The position numbers were made by a program, and so were the translations under genes. A stretch of 64,000 nt of DNA from assembly GCF_900102545.1 (NCBI RefSeq), contig NZ_FNBN01000003.1, positions 124,001 to 188,000 of the forward strand. The letters run 5' to 3'. The notes under the pieces were generated by a model, which did no database searches, was not told the DNA's origin, and saw only the letters and a list, made by a program, of their open reading frames with translations. Positions 45,532-55,233 of the stretch are shown here, piece after piece. Position 1 is the first letter of the stretch, and the number at the start of each line of letters is the position of its first letter. The DNA is from Chitinophaga filiformis (GTDB lineage Bacteria; Bacteroidota; Bacteroidia; Chitinophagales; Chitinophagaceae).

Positions 45532-48500
45532 TTATTTTCTTTTTAATAATATCCATCCTGTATATGTCTTCTTGCCATCGGCTCCTGCGATTACCAGTTT
45601 ATAGTAATAAGTCCCTTCACTTAATCCTGCACCATCCCAATTGTTATTGTAAGCTGATGACTGATAGACCATATTTCCCCAGCGACTAAATACGAACAAT
45701 GATGCAGGCGGATATTTTTCAAGTCCTTTTATTATGAAATATTCATTCTTTCCATCTCCATTCGGGCTCATAGCATTTGCAAATACTAATGCAGCATCTC
45801 CGGGGATAGTGCTGATACTTGTTCCTGTACCTCCTGTACAATCAGGCGATGCTGGATCACATCCGGAGGTAGGTTTTGTGCTGGTACCATCTGTTGCTGA
45901 TGCGGTGTTGACAATTACAGGGATGCTATCCAGGTTGTCAGCGGCTTTAATAACCATGGTGATCTCTGTGGTAGCACCTACTGCTATTGCCGCCACACTC
46001 CAGGTAACTATGTTGGTCGATGGGTCCAAAGTGCCGCCGTTACCTGCACTTACAAAAGAGGTATGTTCAGGTATGGGGTCTGTGACTACCAGGTGATCGA
46101 CTGCTACATTACCTGTATTCCTGATATGAATGGTATAGGTAAGCTCTTCATTAGGTTTTACCTTATCATTGCCGGAGGCGGTCACTACTGTTTTCCAGCA
46201 TTCCCAGTTATTCAGCTTATCTACCGGGATGCTAGTAGAAGGGCCGTCTGTAGGATCTGTAGCAGGGTTACCGGGATCATTAGTCATTGGTGGAGAAGTA
46301 GGCTGGTTGCCTTTTCCATTGCCGTTATCTACTCCGGCGGTATTGATGATATTTGTTGCGCCGGTAAGTTCACTGGCTACTTTCACAATAAATCTACGGA
46401 TGATATCTGCTGACCCTACAGGAATTTCAGCGATGGTCCAGGAGAGTTTTTTGTTACCATCAGGAGTGATCCCTTCATCTGCACTTACAAATTCCGTATA
46501 GGCGGGGATGGTGTCTACTATCTTCACGTTTTCGAGCTTTATACTACCTGTATTGCGGATATGGACCATGTAGGTAATGAGGTCTCCTGTAGTGACGCCA
46601 CCGTTAATACCGGAAGGAGTATATTGAGCACTCTTCCAGTTGAGGGACAGCTTGCCGGTATCTACAGGGATCTCTGTGGAAGGCTCGTTAGGATCCGGAT
46701 TTGTTTTTGGTTCATTTGGATTTGATGGATCGGGTGGTGTAGTTGAATCGCCATCTACATAAGCGGTATTAGTGATATATCCGGCGTTGGTCAAGTCACT
46801 GGCCACTTTTACTGTGAAGCTGCGGGTGATATCTGCTGCCCCTACCGGGATATTAGTGATTGTCCAGGTAAGTTTGCCGTTAGCATCAGGCGTGATCCCG
46901 CCATCTGCACTTACAAATACAGTGAATGCGGGAATGGTGTCAATGACATTGACGTTGTACAGCGCTACATCACCGGTATTCCTTACATGGATCGTGTAGG
47001 TGATCTCATTCCCCGATCTTACCATGCCGCCCTGGCCAGTACCTGTATAAGCAGCGCTTTTCCAGCTGATGGATTGCTTGCCACCATCATCTACTGGAAC
47101 ATCAGTAGATGGTTCGTTAGGATCTGGATTGGTCTTTGGATCATTTGGATTGGATTGATCTGATGGTGTAGTAGGATGCTGACCTGTTCCATCTCCGTTA
47201 TCTACATCGGCTGTATTGGTGATATGGGTTACATTGGTCAGGTCATTGGCTACTTTGACTGTGAAGCTGTGGGTAACATCGCTGGCACCTACAGCTATTG
47301 ATGTGATTGTCCACGTAAGTTTGCCATTAGCATCAGGCGTGATCCCGCCGTCTGCGCTTACAAATACTGTGTGTGCAGGGACTGTGTCAATGACAGTGAG
47401 GTTGTCCAGCTGTACACCGCCGGTATTTCTTACATGGATGGTGTAAGTGATCACATCGCCTGATTTTACCGCTCCACCCTTACCTGTTCCCGTATAGGCC
47501 GCGCTTTTCCAATTAGCGGAGCTTTTGTTAATAACTTCCCAGTAAATTAGCCCTCTTCCTCCGCCGGAACTCATATAGACCCTTCCGGCAACGTTCATGT
47601 CTCCAATCAACAACGGCGCTCCCGCAAATTGGTGGGCATCATCATTTATCTTTAGCCAGGTCCCCCCCTGATCTGTTGATCTGAAAAGACCCGTCACGCC
47701 TGAGACGGTGCCCCAGATGAAAACAGTAGGATAGCTGGATCCGGGCATCGCCTTTCCTATCCCAATGCTTTTACAATAGGTGACATTTGAAACAGTGATA
47801 TAAGTCGCTCCGGCGTTGGTTGAATATTTTAATCCATTGCGGCCAAGAGGCACCCACACATGCCCTTCAAAGCCCGGCACCGTCCGGATCAGGGCTGCTT
47901 CCCAGGGGTAATTCGCAGTTGAAGCCCCCGGCGTGCCCGCCACTGAAAAACTGACTCCTTTATCGGAGCTCCGCAGCAGCTGTCCGTTGTTTGGAATGTA
48001 TACATAAAAATAATTCGGATTTACCTGGTCAGCCACCGGGGTAGCGCTTCCCAATGACACACCTGAACAGGCCGACCAACTGGCTCCGTTGTTCGTGGTA
48101 TAGTAGGTCGTTGTGGAACCTCCGGGGCAATGTAATATAGTGCTTCCATCTGCACTGATGGCAACCTTTCCGTCTTTACCCATATTAGTCGCGGTTCCCG
48201 TCCACGTAGCACCCTTATCGTTGGAGTAGTAAACAACGCTACCGTCATTAGCAGCTCTTACTACTCTGCTTGTGTTGGCACCAGCATAAGCAATGCTCTG
48301 GTTATTCTGATCTGCAGGCGCAAGCTTTTTAGCCGGATAGGAAGTCAGCGGCTCATGTACAAAGCCTGTTACATCGCCAAAGGAAGAAATAAATGGCCCT
48401 CCGGGAATGCTTGTCCCGTCCAGAAATGCGGTTTCTTCAATCCCGATCACATCGTATTTCCATGAAGGATTTGTGGCAGTAATGTCTGAACAAGTGTATA

Positions 48501-49728
48501 TTCCACCACCACCGACCACCCGTACTTTTGAAAGATTGGACTGGTCAAACTCGATACAGTCCATCCAGTTAACCGCGCCTCCGTCAGTCCATGCCATGCC
48601 ATTACTATCATATGTGGCGTTCGCGCCGTTTTTAAGCGTCCAGGTGGATCCGCCATCGGTAGAGAGGAAAACAAAGTCACCCCAGCCGGTACCAAACTGG
48701 TTGTTCCAATACATGCCACAGGTAGAAACTATTACCCGATTAACATTAGTCGGGTCTATACTTACTCCACCGTATGGATAATCCTTTGAATGAACAGGGG
48801 TAACGTTTGTCCACACACCGGTAGCCGTATTGAGCTTATATAATTTCCCATATCCTCCACTGGATTGCGGGCCTGCATCATCTGAATAGGTAACATACAT
48901 GGTAGTTCCCTGCAGTGCCGCGCGATGCGGCATAAAGCTGGTAGTGGCGGAAATGTCGGTAAAGCTGGCACCTCCGTCTGTACTCTTATAAATATTAGCG
49001 CCTCCGGTGCGGGAAACGCCTATGTACATGGTTTGAGTAGCCCCACCCACTGCGGCGCTCGAAGGATCATACACTACAAAACATATTCCGTTCTCATTGG
49101 GGGTGGTAGTTACACCGTTCCAGGCAAGGTTCCAGGTAACGCCTCCATCCATACTTTTCCATAATCCGTTAGCCCGGGTTCCGCAGAACAATATGTTACT
49201 GTTTTTGGGATCCACTGCAAGACGTTCTCCGTTCCCGCGTCCGCTCCCATTTCCATGCGCTTTAAATTTAGCGGTAACATCTGTATAAGTGAAAGTATTT
49301 CCTTTGTCCGTGGATTTCAATATAGCCGTTCTTCCGCTGTTGATATAGGAGGTGCCGCAAAGCATATAAACATTGTTGGGATTTTGCGGGTCCAGCGCCA
49401 AAGCTTCTACTCCAACAAATCCATTTTCTGACTCGTCAAGCCAGTCGAGCAACTGAACCCATTTATTGTTCGCTGCATCCCAGCGGTAAGCGCCGCCTAC
49501 ATCTGTGCGGCAATACCTATCGCCGGATGTCTTGTGTGTAATGATCCCTGTCACAAATCCGCCACCGCCAATAGGTGCATTCTTCCAGACATAGCTGGCT
49601 GTAGTTTGGGCCTTTACCTGATAGCCCTGAAACACAATGATCAGGAGAAATAAACAGGAAAAGGCAAGTACCTTCTGCCTGCACTGCAAGTATATTCTGA
49701 AAGACATGAAAAGTAGTTTTGTTTTCAT
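45532..49728 (-). CDS. GH74 xyloglucanase with four DUF11 repeats and a type-B T9SS sorting domain
   Basis: 1398 aa. Signal peptide to about residue 40. Residues about 46-735 form a GH74 double seven-bladed propeller: the start YVWKNAPIGGGGFVTGI is typical, catalytic Asp76 lies in RTDVGGAYRW and Asp452 in GDVTGFVH, and repeated STDGGxTW turns mark the blades. Four DUF11 repeats follow (about 739-880, 888-1022, 1029-1170, 1176-1306), and residues about 1310-1398 are the gliding-motility-type CTD (FANAMSPNGDGKNEYF ... GTYYYKLVI). It should cut xyloglucan outside the cell, exported by the type IX system. First gene of an operon with SprF-like and OmpA-like partners. Confidence 0.93.
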   Translation of the reverse strand: MKTKLLFMSFRIYLQCRQKVLAFSCLFLLIIVFQGYQVKAQTTASYVWKNAPIGGGGFVTGIITHKTSGDRYCRTDVGGAYRWDAANNKWVQLLDWLDESENGFVGVEALALDPQNPNNVYMLCGTSYINSGRTAILKSTDKGNTFTYTDVTAKFKAHGNGSGRGNGERLAVDPKNSNILFCGTRANGLWKSMDGGVTWNLAWNGVTTTPNENGICFVVYDPSSAAVGGATQTMYIGVSRTGGANIYKSTDGGASFTDISATTSFMPHRAALQGTTMYVTYSDDAGPQSSGGYGKLYKLNTATGVWTNVTPVHSKDYPYGGVSIDPTNVNRVIVSTCGMYWNNQFGTGWGDFVFLSTDGGSTWTLKNGANATYDSNGMAWTDGGAVNWMDCIEFDQSNLSKVRVVGGGGIYTCSDITATNPSWKYDVIGIEETAFLDGTSIPGGPFISSFGDVTGFVHEPLTSYPAKKLAPADQNNQSIAYAGANTSRVVRAANDGSVVYYSNDKGATWTGTATNMGKDGKVAISADGSTILHCPGGSTTTYYTTNNGASWSACSGVSLGSATPVADQVNPNYFYVYIPNNGQLLRSSDKGVSFSVAGTPGASTANYPWEAALIRTVPGFEGHVWVPLGRNGLKYSTNAGATYITVSNVTYCKSIGIGKAMPGSSYPTVFIWGTVSGVTGLFRSTDQGGTWLKINDDAHQFAGAPLLIGDMNVAGRVYMSSGGGRGLIYWEVINKSSANWKSAAYTGTGKGGAVKSGDVITYTIHVRNTGGVQLDNLTVIDTVPAHTVFVSADGGITPDANGKLTWTITSIAVGASDVTHSFTVKVANDLTNVTHITNTADVDNGDGTGQHPTTPSDQSNPNDPKTNPDPNEPSTDVPVDDGGKQSISWKSAAYTGTGQGGMVRSGNEITYTIHVRNTGDVALYNVNVIDTIPAFTVFVSADGGITPDANGKLTWTITNIPVGAADITRSFTVKVASDLTNAGYITNTAYVDGDSTTPPDPSNPNEPKTNPDPNEPSTEIPVDTGKLSLNWKSAQYTPSGINGGVTTGDLITYMVHIRNTGSIKLENVKIVDTIPAYTEFVSADEGITPDGNKKLSWTIAEIPVGSADIIRRFIVKVASELTGATNIINTAGVDNGNGKGNQPTSPPMTNDPGNPATDPTDGPSTSIPVDKLNNWECWKTVVTASGNDKVKPNEELTYTIHIRNTGNVAVDHLVVTDPIPEHTSFVSAGNGGTLDPSTNIVTWSVAAIAVGATTEITMVIKAADNLDSIPVIVNTASATDGTSTKPTSGCDPASPDCTGGTGTSISTIPGDAALVFANAMSPNGDGKNEYFIIKGLEKYPPASLFVFSRWGNMVYQSSAYNNNWDGAGLSEGTYYYKLVIAGADGKKTYTGWILLKRK
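45811..47514 (-). repeat. Four tandem DUF11 repeats encoded in the GH74 gene
   Basis: Period about 141-149 codons. Copies 1 and 2 are near-identical over SADGGITPDANGKLTW; copy 3 diverges modestly and copy 4 strongly. Short Pro/Asp/Asn-rich linkers (NPDPNEPST) join the copies. They probably act as a stalk holding the enzyme off the surface. Confidence 0.9.
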
Positions 49729-50755
49729 AGAGTTTTTTCATTCCATTGTGTGTTACTAGCGATAGTCACATCAGACGTACCTCCGCTTGCCCGAAAGCAA
49801 TTTCAGCTAAATAGACTGACAATTGAGGTGTAATGACACTCCTTTTACTATAGTATGTACATATTACAGCCACAATTACAAGATCTGTAAGCGCGTACCA
49901 ACACCTGGTTTTCATATTTGTGTATTTGGTTAAAAAGTTTGCGTTATTAATCCTGACACCCTGATGTTGTCAAATAGTAGCCCGCAAGCTCAAGGCTGGC
50001 GGTAAAGCGGAAAAGTCCCTCTATAGACCGAATATCTTGTTAATAAGTTCCGAACAAGACATGAGTAAACACGCTAGCAGCAGCAGGTGTAGTTTATTAT
50101 GGTCTTTAATGATTTGCGTCAGCATGTAATACCGTCTGCCGACTGAAACTGATCAGAAAGTGTGATATAAGCGAACGGAACTACCAATAAGTCGTTCAAA
50201 AAGGACAGAAGCCAATAGACTAGACAGATACAATCTAATTTCATATACGTCGGTTAGGAGCTGTAAAGCTATTACGTATCGTCTGAAAGCAGGGGGCGGA
50301 ATGTTTCAATTTGTGGCGGTAAATGTTACAAACAGCTGGTTTTCACCGCTGGATTTTGACAGAAAGGAACTAATTATCTTATTACCAATATTTGTAGCAT
50401 ATTGTGAAGGTAATATCCGAACAACCCAGTATCCGACCTTCGAAAATACAGCAGAAATAGCTTTCCCATGCTTGTTGGCCATAAATTGTGTCCATAATAT
50501 CTTTATTTGCAACAGTTGGACGATTCTGACAGTTTTGTTAATGTCAATACTTGTACTATACAGTAGTATCAAGCATCGGTCATTAAAGAGGCTGAGTCAT
50601 AGTAGGGCAATATGATATTGTTCATACGGTACAGACTTAAGTGTGAACTAATGCGAAGGCACAGTGGTTGTGTAGACATATCATGCGCTATGTGTTACAA
50701 AAAAGAGTTCTTTGACATATGGAATTTTCAGATAACCGAAACAGATCTCAATAAA
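49729..50755. other. Gene-free stretch of about 1 kb
   Basis: The gap between the GH74 start and the terminator of the GH5 gene. It is AT-rich. ORFs of up to 104 codons exist on both strands but lack protein character and known motifs. I see no tRNA, long hairpin or TAnnTTTG box with confidence; the GH74 promoter should lie in its left part. Decayed coding sequence is possible. Confidence 0.55.
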
Positions 50756-50783
50756 AAACCGCCTCATTTCCATGAGACGGTTT
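50756..50783 (-). terminator. Intrinsic terminator of the GH5 gene
   Basis: AAACCGCCTCAT and ATGAGACGGTTT pair with one mismatch around TTCC, with an A-run at the left, which is a T-run on the minus strand. Confidence 0.75.
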
Positions 50784-50817
50784 CCGTTTGGTGGTTGGCA
50801 ATATTGCTACATGATCG

Positions 50818-53064
50818 TTATTGTTTTACAACTTTACGTGTAAGGGCTTTTTCACCATAAGTCAGTTTTACTGTATACACGCCTTTGGGGAGATAATGAC
50901 CTGCAAAGCTGCTGTTATACTGTCCTGCATCCAGATGGCCACGTTTCAGCACCGCTACCTGTTTGCCATTGATGTCGTATACTGCCAGTGTTACCTCAGC
51001 TGGTTTTTCCAGGGAGAAGCTAACAGTACTGTTATCGTTGAACGGATTGGGATAGCTGGTCAGTGTAGTGGTCAGTTTGATCGGAGGTTTCTCTGATGCT
51101 GCCGCAATTGTTTTTGCTGCAGGTGTTGCAGAAGTGATCACCAGTTGTGGGGCTGTCAGACCTGCTTCTTTTGATCTCCAGAAAATACGTGGCTCAGCAA
51201 CGGTGCCGCTTAGCAGGGCCAGAGAAATGCCGTTACGGCCAGCTGCTTTTTCGCTTTGTACATAACTGGTGATATCCCATGAATAGTATCTGCCGGTGGA
51301 GTCGGTCACTGTTGCGGTCTGCAATGCAGTGCTGCCTGCAGCAGGTTTGTTGTTCCATGTCAGCGCTGATTCTGTCCAGGTAGTATTGCCTACAGCATAA
51401 ACGCCTACAGGAATGTTAGACACACGATTATCTTCGATCTTACCAAATACTTTCAGTACAGCGGAAGAGATGTTGCTTACACCGCTTACATCGAAACGCA
51501 GATAGGTCTGACGGTCGTAACCCGGTGTGGTAGCCACATTCACCTTGGAAGCCAATACTGTAGGATCGGTGGTGCCGTAAGTGGTAGATGCATAGTCTCC
51601 ATTCCTTACATAAGCATCCTGCAATGGCGCCAGGGTAGTCTGCGTTGAAGAAGTAGACGTAACGATCCTTACTTCCGTCAGACTGTTCCATGCATTGACG
51701 CTGTTACCGTGGCAAAGGATCCTTACATGTTTTGCACTACGTGCAGAGAACGTGAATGTTTCCAGCGCAGTGGAGGTACCACTGCTGTGAAGGCCTGTAG
51801 CAGCCGATGACCAGTTGCTGCCATCAGTGCTGGTTAAGATATCGAAGAATGTTTGTCTCGCTGTACCGTTGTAGAACGCGATATCAACACGTGATACGGT
51901 AGTAGTGGCATCAAGACAGAACTGTATCCACTGACCATCGCCTTCGGCAGACCAGCGGGTGTTGTAGTCATTGTCCTGTACGTTGGCTGGTACGTTGCCA
52001 TCGTTAGCGCTGGCGGATACCGGTACGCAAACATTACCACCAGGGAAATCATCCGCAGGATTCAGCATACGCTCACGAACCCACGCGCCTGCAGGTTTTA
52101 ACCTGGCAGTAGTCCACGGGCCGTTGGAGCAGGTACCTGTTACCCATACCGCGCCTGAACGGAAGTCGTCAGAATAGTTCCAGTTAGTCCAGCTGATCTT
52201 TTTGTTGCGCATCAGATCGATGTACTGTTGTGCCATAGCAAAGTCGTTCGGACCGTCGCCGCTTGCTTCCTGTGTACCGAACTCAGTGACGAATACAGGC
52301 AGTCTGTCAGACGCTGTATTCAGCTGGTTCAGGTATTCTGTACGATGATCCCTAGCATAGAAGTGGAAGGTATACATCACGTTAGGATACTGCAGCGGAT
52401 TGTTGAGGATATCCTGCAGGGAGCCATCACCGGAAAGACCCATAGTAGACCATCCGTGGGTACCTACAAGGATAACGGCATCGTTATCAATGGCACGGAT
52501 AAAGGGGATCATCTGGTCTGCATAGGTTTTGATCTTTGCCCAGGTAGCGCCTGAGTTAGGTTCATTACAGATGTCGTAAATGATGTTGTTCTTGTTCTTG
52601 TGTGTGTTGGCAATAGCCGAGAAAAAGGTTTTCGCTCTTGAAAGGTTGTAGTTTGGATCGCCTGGTGTGAGCTGATGCCAGTCAACAAGCGCATACATGC
52701 CACGTGCAGTAGCTTCTTCGATAAGACGGTTCACCTGTGCGGTAAAACCCGCAGGGTCGGTTTCATAACCGCCTTCCTGTACATAAAGGGAAATACGCAG
52801 TACGTCTGCACCCCAGTCGTTGGCAAGGGCATCAAGAGAGGCTGCTGTCAGACAGCTTCCCCAGCCATACCATTGAATACCATGTGTGCTCATGCCTCTG
52901 AGCTGGATGGGATTGCCGTACTGGTTGCATAGTTTGGTACCGATCACCTGGAGCTGACCATTTCTGGCTACCGGTGTCTGTGCGTGGCTCTGTGAGAAGA
53001 TGCCTGTCAGGCATAACAGCAACGCCGCAAGTTTGAAAGAAAGGTGTCTTCCATTCTTTTTCAT
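50818..53064 (-). CDS. GH5 endoglucanase with F5/8-type and DNRLRE modules and type-A T9SS tag
   Basis: 748 aa. Signal peptide to about residue 29. Residues about 33-335 are a GH5 barrel close to subfamily 2: Arg90 in VLRISLY, Glu168 in ICNEPNS as acid/base and Glu261 in FVTEFGTQ as nucleophile. Residues about 345-475 form an F5/8 type C (CBM32-like) lectin domain, 480-640 a DNRLRE beta-sandwich (LQDAYVRNGDYASTTYG), and the last 75 a type-A sorting domain (YPNPFNDNSTVSF ... LPKGVYTVKL). It should hydrolyse beta-1,4-glucan at the surface after type IX export. Unlike the GH74 gene it has no SprF partner, as expected for type A. Confidence 0.93.
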   Translation of the reverse strand: MKKNGRHLSFKLAALLLCLTGIFSQSHAQTPVARNGQLQVIGTKLCNQYGNPIQLRGMSTHGIQWYGWGSCLTAASLDALANDWGADVLRISLYVQEGGYETDPAGFTAQVNRLIEEATARGMYALVDWHQLTPGDPNYNLSRAKTFFSAIANTHKNKNNIIYDICNEPNSGATWAKIKTYADQMIPFIRAIDNDAVILVGTHGWSTMGLSGDGSLQDILNNPLQYPNVMYTFHFYARDHRTEYLNQLNTASDRLPVFVTEFGTQEASGDGPNDFAMAQQYIDLMRNKKISWTNWNYSDDFRSGAVWVTGTCSNGPWTTARLKPAGAWVRERMLNPADDFPGGNVCVPVSASANDGNVPANVQDNDYNTRWSAEGDGQWIQFCLDATTTVSRVDIAFYNGTARQTFFDILTSTDGSNWSSAATGLHSSGTSTALETFTFSARSAKHVRILCHGNSVNAWNSLTEVRIVTSTSSTQTTLAPLQDAYVRNGDYASTTYGTTDPTVLASKVNVATTPGYDRQTYLRFDVSGVSNISSAVLKVFGKIEDNRVSNIPVGVYAVGNTTWTESALTWNNKPAAGSTALQTATVTDSTGRYYSWDITSYVQSEKAAGRNGISLALLSGTVAEPRIFWRSKEAGLTAPQLVITSATPAAKTIAAASEKPPIKLTTTLTSYPNPFNDNSTVSFSLEKPAEVTLAVYDINGKQVAVLKRGHLDAGQYNSSFAGHYLPKGVYTVKLTYGEKALTRKVVKQ

Positions 53065-53141
53065 GTGGATAGTTGTTTTGAGGGTGAGAAAATAAAAAGT
53101 TGATATGTTGATTTTTGTAATGGTTACATAGGCGATATTGA

Positions 53142-53156
53142 TATGGTTATACCATA
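53142..53156. promoter_or_regulatory. 15-bp palindrome between the GH5 and hutG genes
   Basis: TATGGT-TAT-ACCATA is a perfect inverted repeat in the divergent intergenic region, next to two direct repeats of ATGCTACA(A)GGT (53162 and 53177). It is a candidate operator for either gene; it does not match the palindrome in front of the MarR gene. Confidence 0.35.
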
Positions 53157-53277
53157 GGTTGATGCTACAGGTTAAATGCTACAAGGTCGCTATAGGTTGT
53201 TTAATTCGCTTGCCGCAATATAGGTACAAATTTTTAATACGAGTTAATTTTGAGTAACAATACTACCTTTACAACAT

Positions 53278-54279
53278 ATGAAGAAGCCTGAGTTTTACCG
53301 GCAGCCCGTTGCATGGACGGGCAGGATAGATGGTACGGATGAAGAATTATTGCGCTGGCATCAGCGTATGATACCCCTGAATCTGCTTACGGGTACATTA
53401 CCTGTATTAAAGCCACATCAGCAGGGCATTGCGTTTCTCGGGTTTGCATGTGATGAAGGCGTACGCCGCAATAAAGGACGTGTAGGCGCTGTAGAAGGAC
53501 CTGCAGCATTGAGACGTGCGTGCAGCAACTTCCCTGTACATTTCGACGCTGATCTGGTATTTGCAGATGCAGGCGATATCATCTGTAAAGATAATCAGCT
53601 GGAAGAGGCACAGGCCGCACTAACAGATACTGTACTGACTATACGTAAAGCCGGCTATCTGCCGGTGTTGCTGGGTGGTGGTCATGAGATCACTTACGGA
53701 CATGCACATGGTATTTATCAGCACCTGCAGCAACGCAGGAGGAATGAGAAACTGGGGCTGGTGAATATAGATGCACATTTTGATCTGCGTATACCCGGAC
53801 AGGAGGGAAGTACTTCGGGTACCGGATTCTGGCAGCTGGCGCAGGATTGTAAACTGGAAGGCGTTCCCTTTCATTACCTGGCCTTGGGCATACAGGCCAA
53901 CAGTAATACACAGCAGCTGTTCCGTATAGCGGGCGACCTCGATGTACAGTATGTGGATGCTGACGCCTTCCTGTTGCAGGATAAAGTGCTTTTACAGGCC
54001 GCTATAAGCCAGTTTCTGAGAGATGTGGACCATGTATACCTGACGGTAGATTTGGACGTTTTTTCGGCCGCTTTTGCCCCTGGTGTGAGTGCTGTTGCCT
54101 ATAATGGTATCCGTCCCGACGGTTTGTTCCTGGAATGTTACCGTAGCATCCTGCAAAGTGGTAAGCTGGCAGGTATTGATATAGCGGAGTTAAACCCTTC
54201 TCTGGATATCGATAATCATACAGCAAAACTGGGAGCCTCTCTCTTGTTTGAGATGGCAAGTAACTTACATTATCACTAA
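53278..54279 (+). CDS. hutG: Formimidoylglutamase
   Basis: 333 aa, arginase/agmatinase superfamily. Manganese-ligand motifs are LGGGHEITYGHAHG, NIDAHFDLR (DxHxD) and TVDLDVFSAAFAPGVSA (DxD). It hydrolyses formiminoglutamate to glutamate and formamide, the last histidine-degradation step, and so completes the pathway started by hutHUI 10.6 kb away. The MarR-box palindrome is not found upstream, so it may be expressed separately. Confidence 0.93.
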   Translation: MKKPEFYRQPVAWTGRIDGTDEELLRWHQRMIPLNLLTGTLPVLKPHQQGIAFLGFACDEGVRRNKGRVGAVEGPAALRRACSNFPVHFDADLVFADAGDIICKDNQLEEAQAALTDTVLTIRKAGYLPVLLGGGHEITYGHAHGIYQHLQQRRRNEKLGLVNIDAHFDLRIPGQEGSTSGTGFWQLAQDCKLEGVPFHYLALGIQANSNTQQLFRIAGDLDVQYVDADAFLLQDKVLLQAAISQFLRDVDHVYLTVDLDVFSAAFAPGVSAVAYNGIRPDGLFLECYRSILQSGKLAGIDIAELNPSLDIDNHTAKLGASLLFEMASNLHYH

Positions 54280-54416
54280 GATTGTTATTAGCGCTTTATA
54301 GCTGCAAAATAGTATCAGTATCCCCGGCAGGATGTACGTAGTTCCCGTAAATCTTGCCGGGGAATGTTGTTTTTTGGAGAGCTTTTCTATATTTATGGCA
54401 CAAAAATATATTAGCC

Positions 54417-55019
54417 ATGACATTCATCCCCAAAGCGGCTATTATCGCTGTAATAGCCTTATCTTCCGCCTACATGGCAGAAGCCCAGAAAATCAAAACT
54501 ACAGAAGGAAGCCTCTCTGCATTAAAAGGACAAACAGAGATCAACGTTGAGTATGAATATGATCATCTTAAGGTAGGCGAGTTTGATAAAGAGGAGGATT
54601 ATATTCAGAAGAAAAAAGACGAGTACAATAAGAAAGAACCCGGAAAAGGTGATACCTGGGAGACCGCATGGAAGAACGATCGTACTACCCGGTATGCGCC
54701 TAAATTCGAGCAACTGTTTGCAGAAAATTCCGGTATCAAGGTAGGCAAATTCCCACAGGCAAAATACACGCTGATCTTCAAGACCACTTTCATTGAACCG
54801 GGCTTTAACGTAGGCGTAGCTCATAAGAATGCTTATATCAATGGGGAAATATGGGTCGTGGAAACAGCTGATCACAGTAAGGTAATAGCCAAATCTACTG
54901 TAGACAAGGCTCCTGGCCGATTGTTCGCTATCGATTTTGACAGCGGTGTACGTATTGGAGAAGCATATGCTGCCACCGGTAAGGTATACGGAAAGCAGGT
55001 CAAAAAAGAGGTTGAATAA
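54417..55019 (+). CDS. Secreted protein of unknown function
   Basis: About 200 aa from the ATG at 54417 (MTFIPKAAIIAVIALSSAYMAEAQ), a clear signal peptide; the longer frame upstream is non-signal-like. The mature part is Lys/Glu-rich and mixed helix and strand with YEYDHLKVGEF and KYTLIFKTTFIEPGFNVGVAHKN segments. I recognise no family. It may be periplasmic or surface bound. Monocistronic, converging on purU. Confidence 0.6.
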   Translation: MTFIPKAAIIAVIALSSAYMAEAQKIKTTEGSLSALKGQTEINVEYEYDHLKVGEFDKEEDYIQKKKDEYNKKEPGKGDTWETAWKNDRTTRYAPKFEQLFAENSGIKVGKFPQAKYTLIFKTTFIEPGFNVGVAHKNAYINGEIWVVETADHSKVIAKSTVDKAPGRLFAIDFDSGVRIGEAYAATGKVYGKQVKKEVE

Positions 55020-55058
55020 TTGCTCAGGCGCCTATTGGTGCTGAATATGACAATAAGT

Positions 55059-55100
55059 AGGAGTGGATACCAATGATAAGATTCCTTGGTATCCACTCCT
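55059..55100. repeat. Perfect 15-bp inverted repeat between convergent genes
   Basis: AGGAGTGGATACCAA (55059-55073) and TTGGTATCCACTCCT (55086-55100) surround a 12-nt loop. It lacks a T-run but sits where the secreted-protein gene and purU converge, so termination or a mobile palindrome are both possible. Confidence 0.6.
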
Positions 55101-55233
55101 GTATATAGAGGATGCTTCTGTCATTCCGGATATATCCTCAACTGCTATGCAACCTGACAGTCATTGTGACTGTGAAAATGCCGGTAAATCATCTGCCGGA
55201 GGCGAAATAAAAATTGCAGATAAAGCTCTTCTA

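Noticed and set aside
50301..50615. 104-codon ORF with hydrophobic stretches in the gene-free region
   Set aside because: No recognisable motif, an overlapping ORF on the other strand, and composition like non-coding AT-rich DNA.
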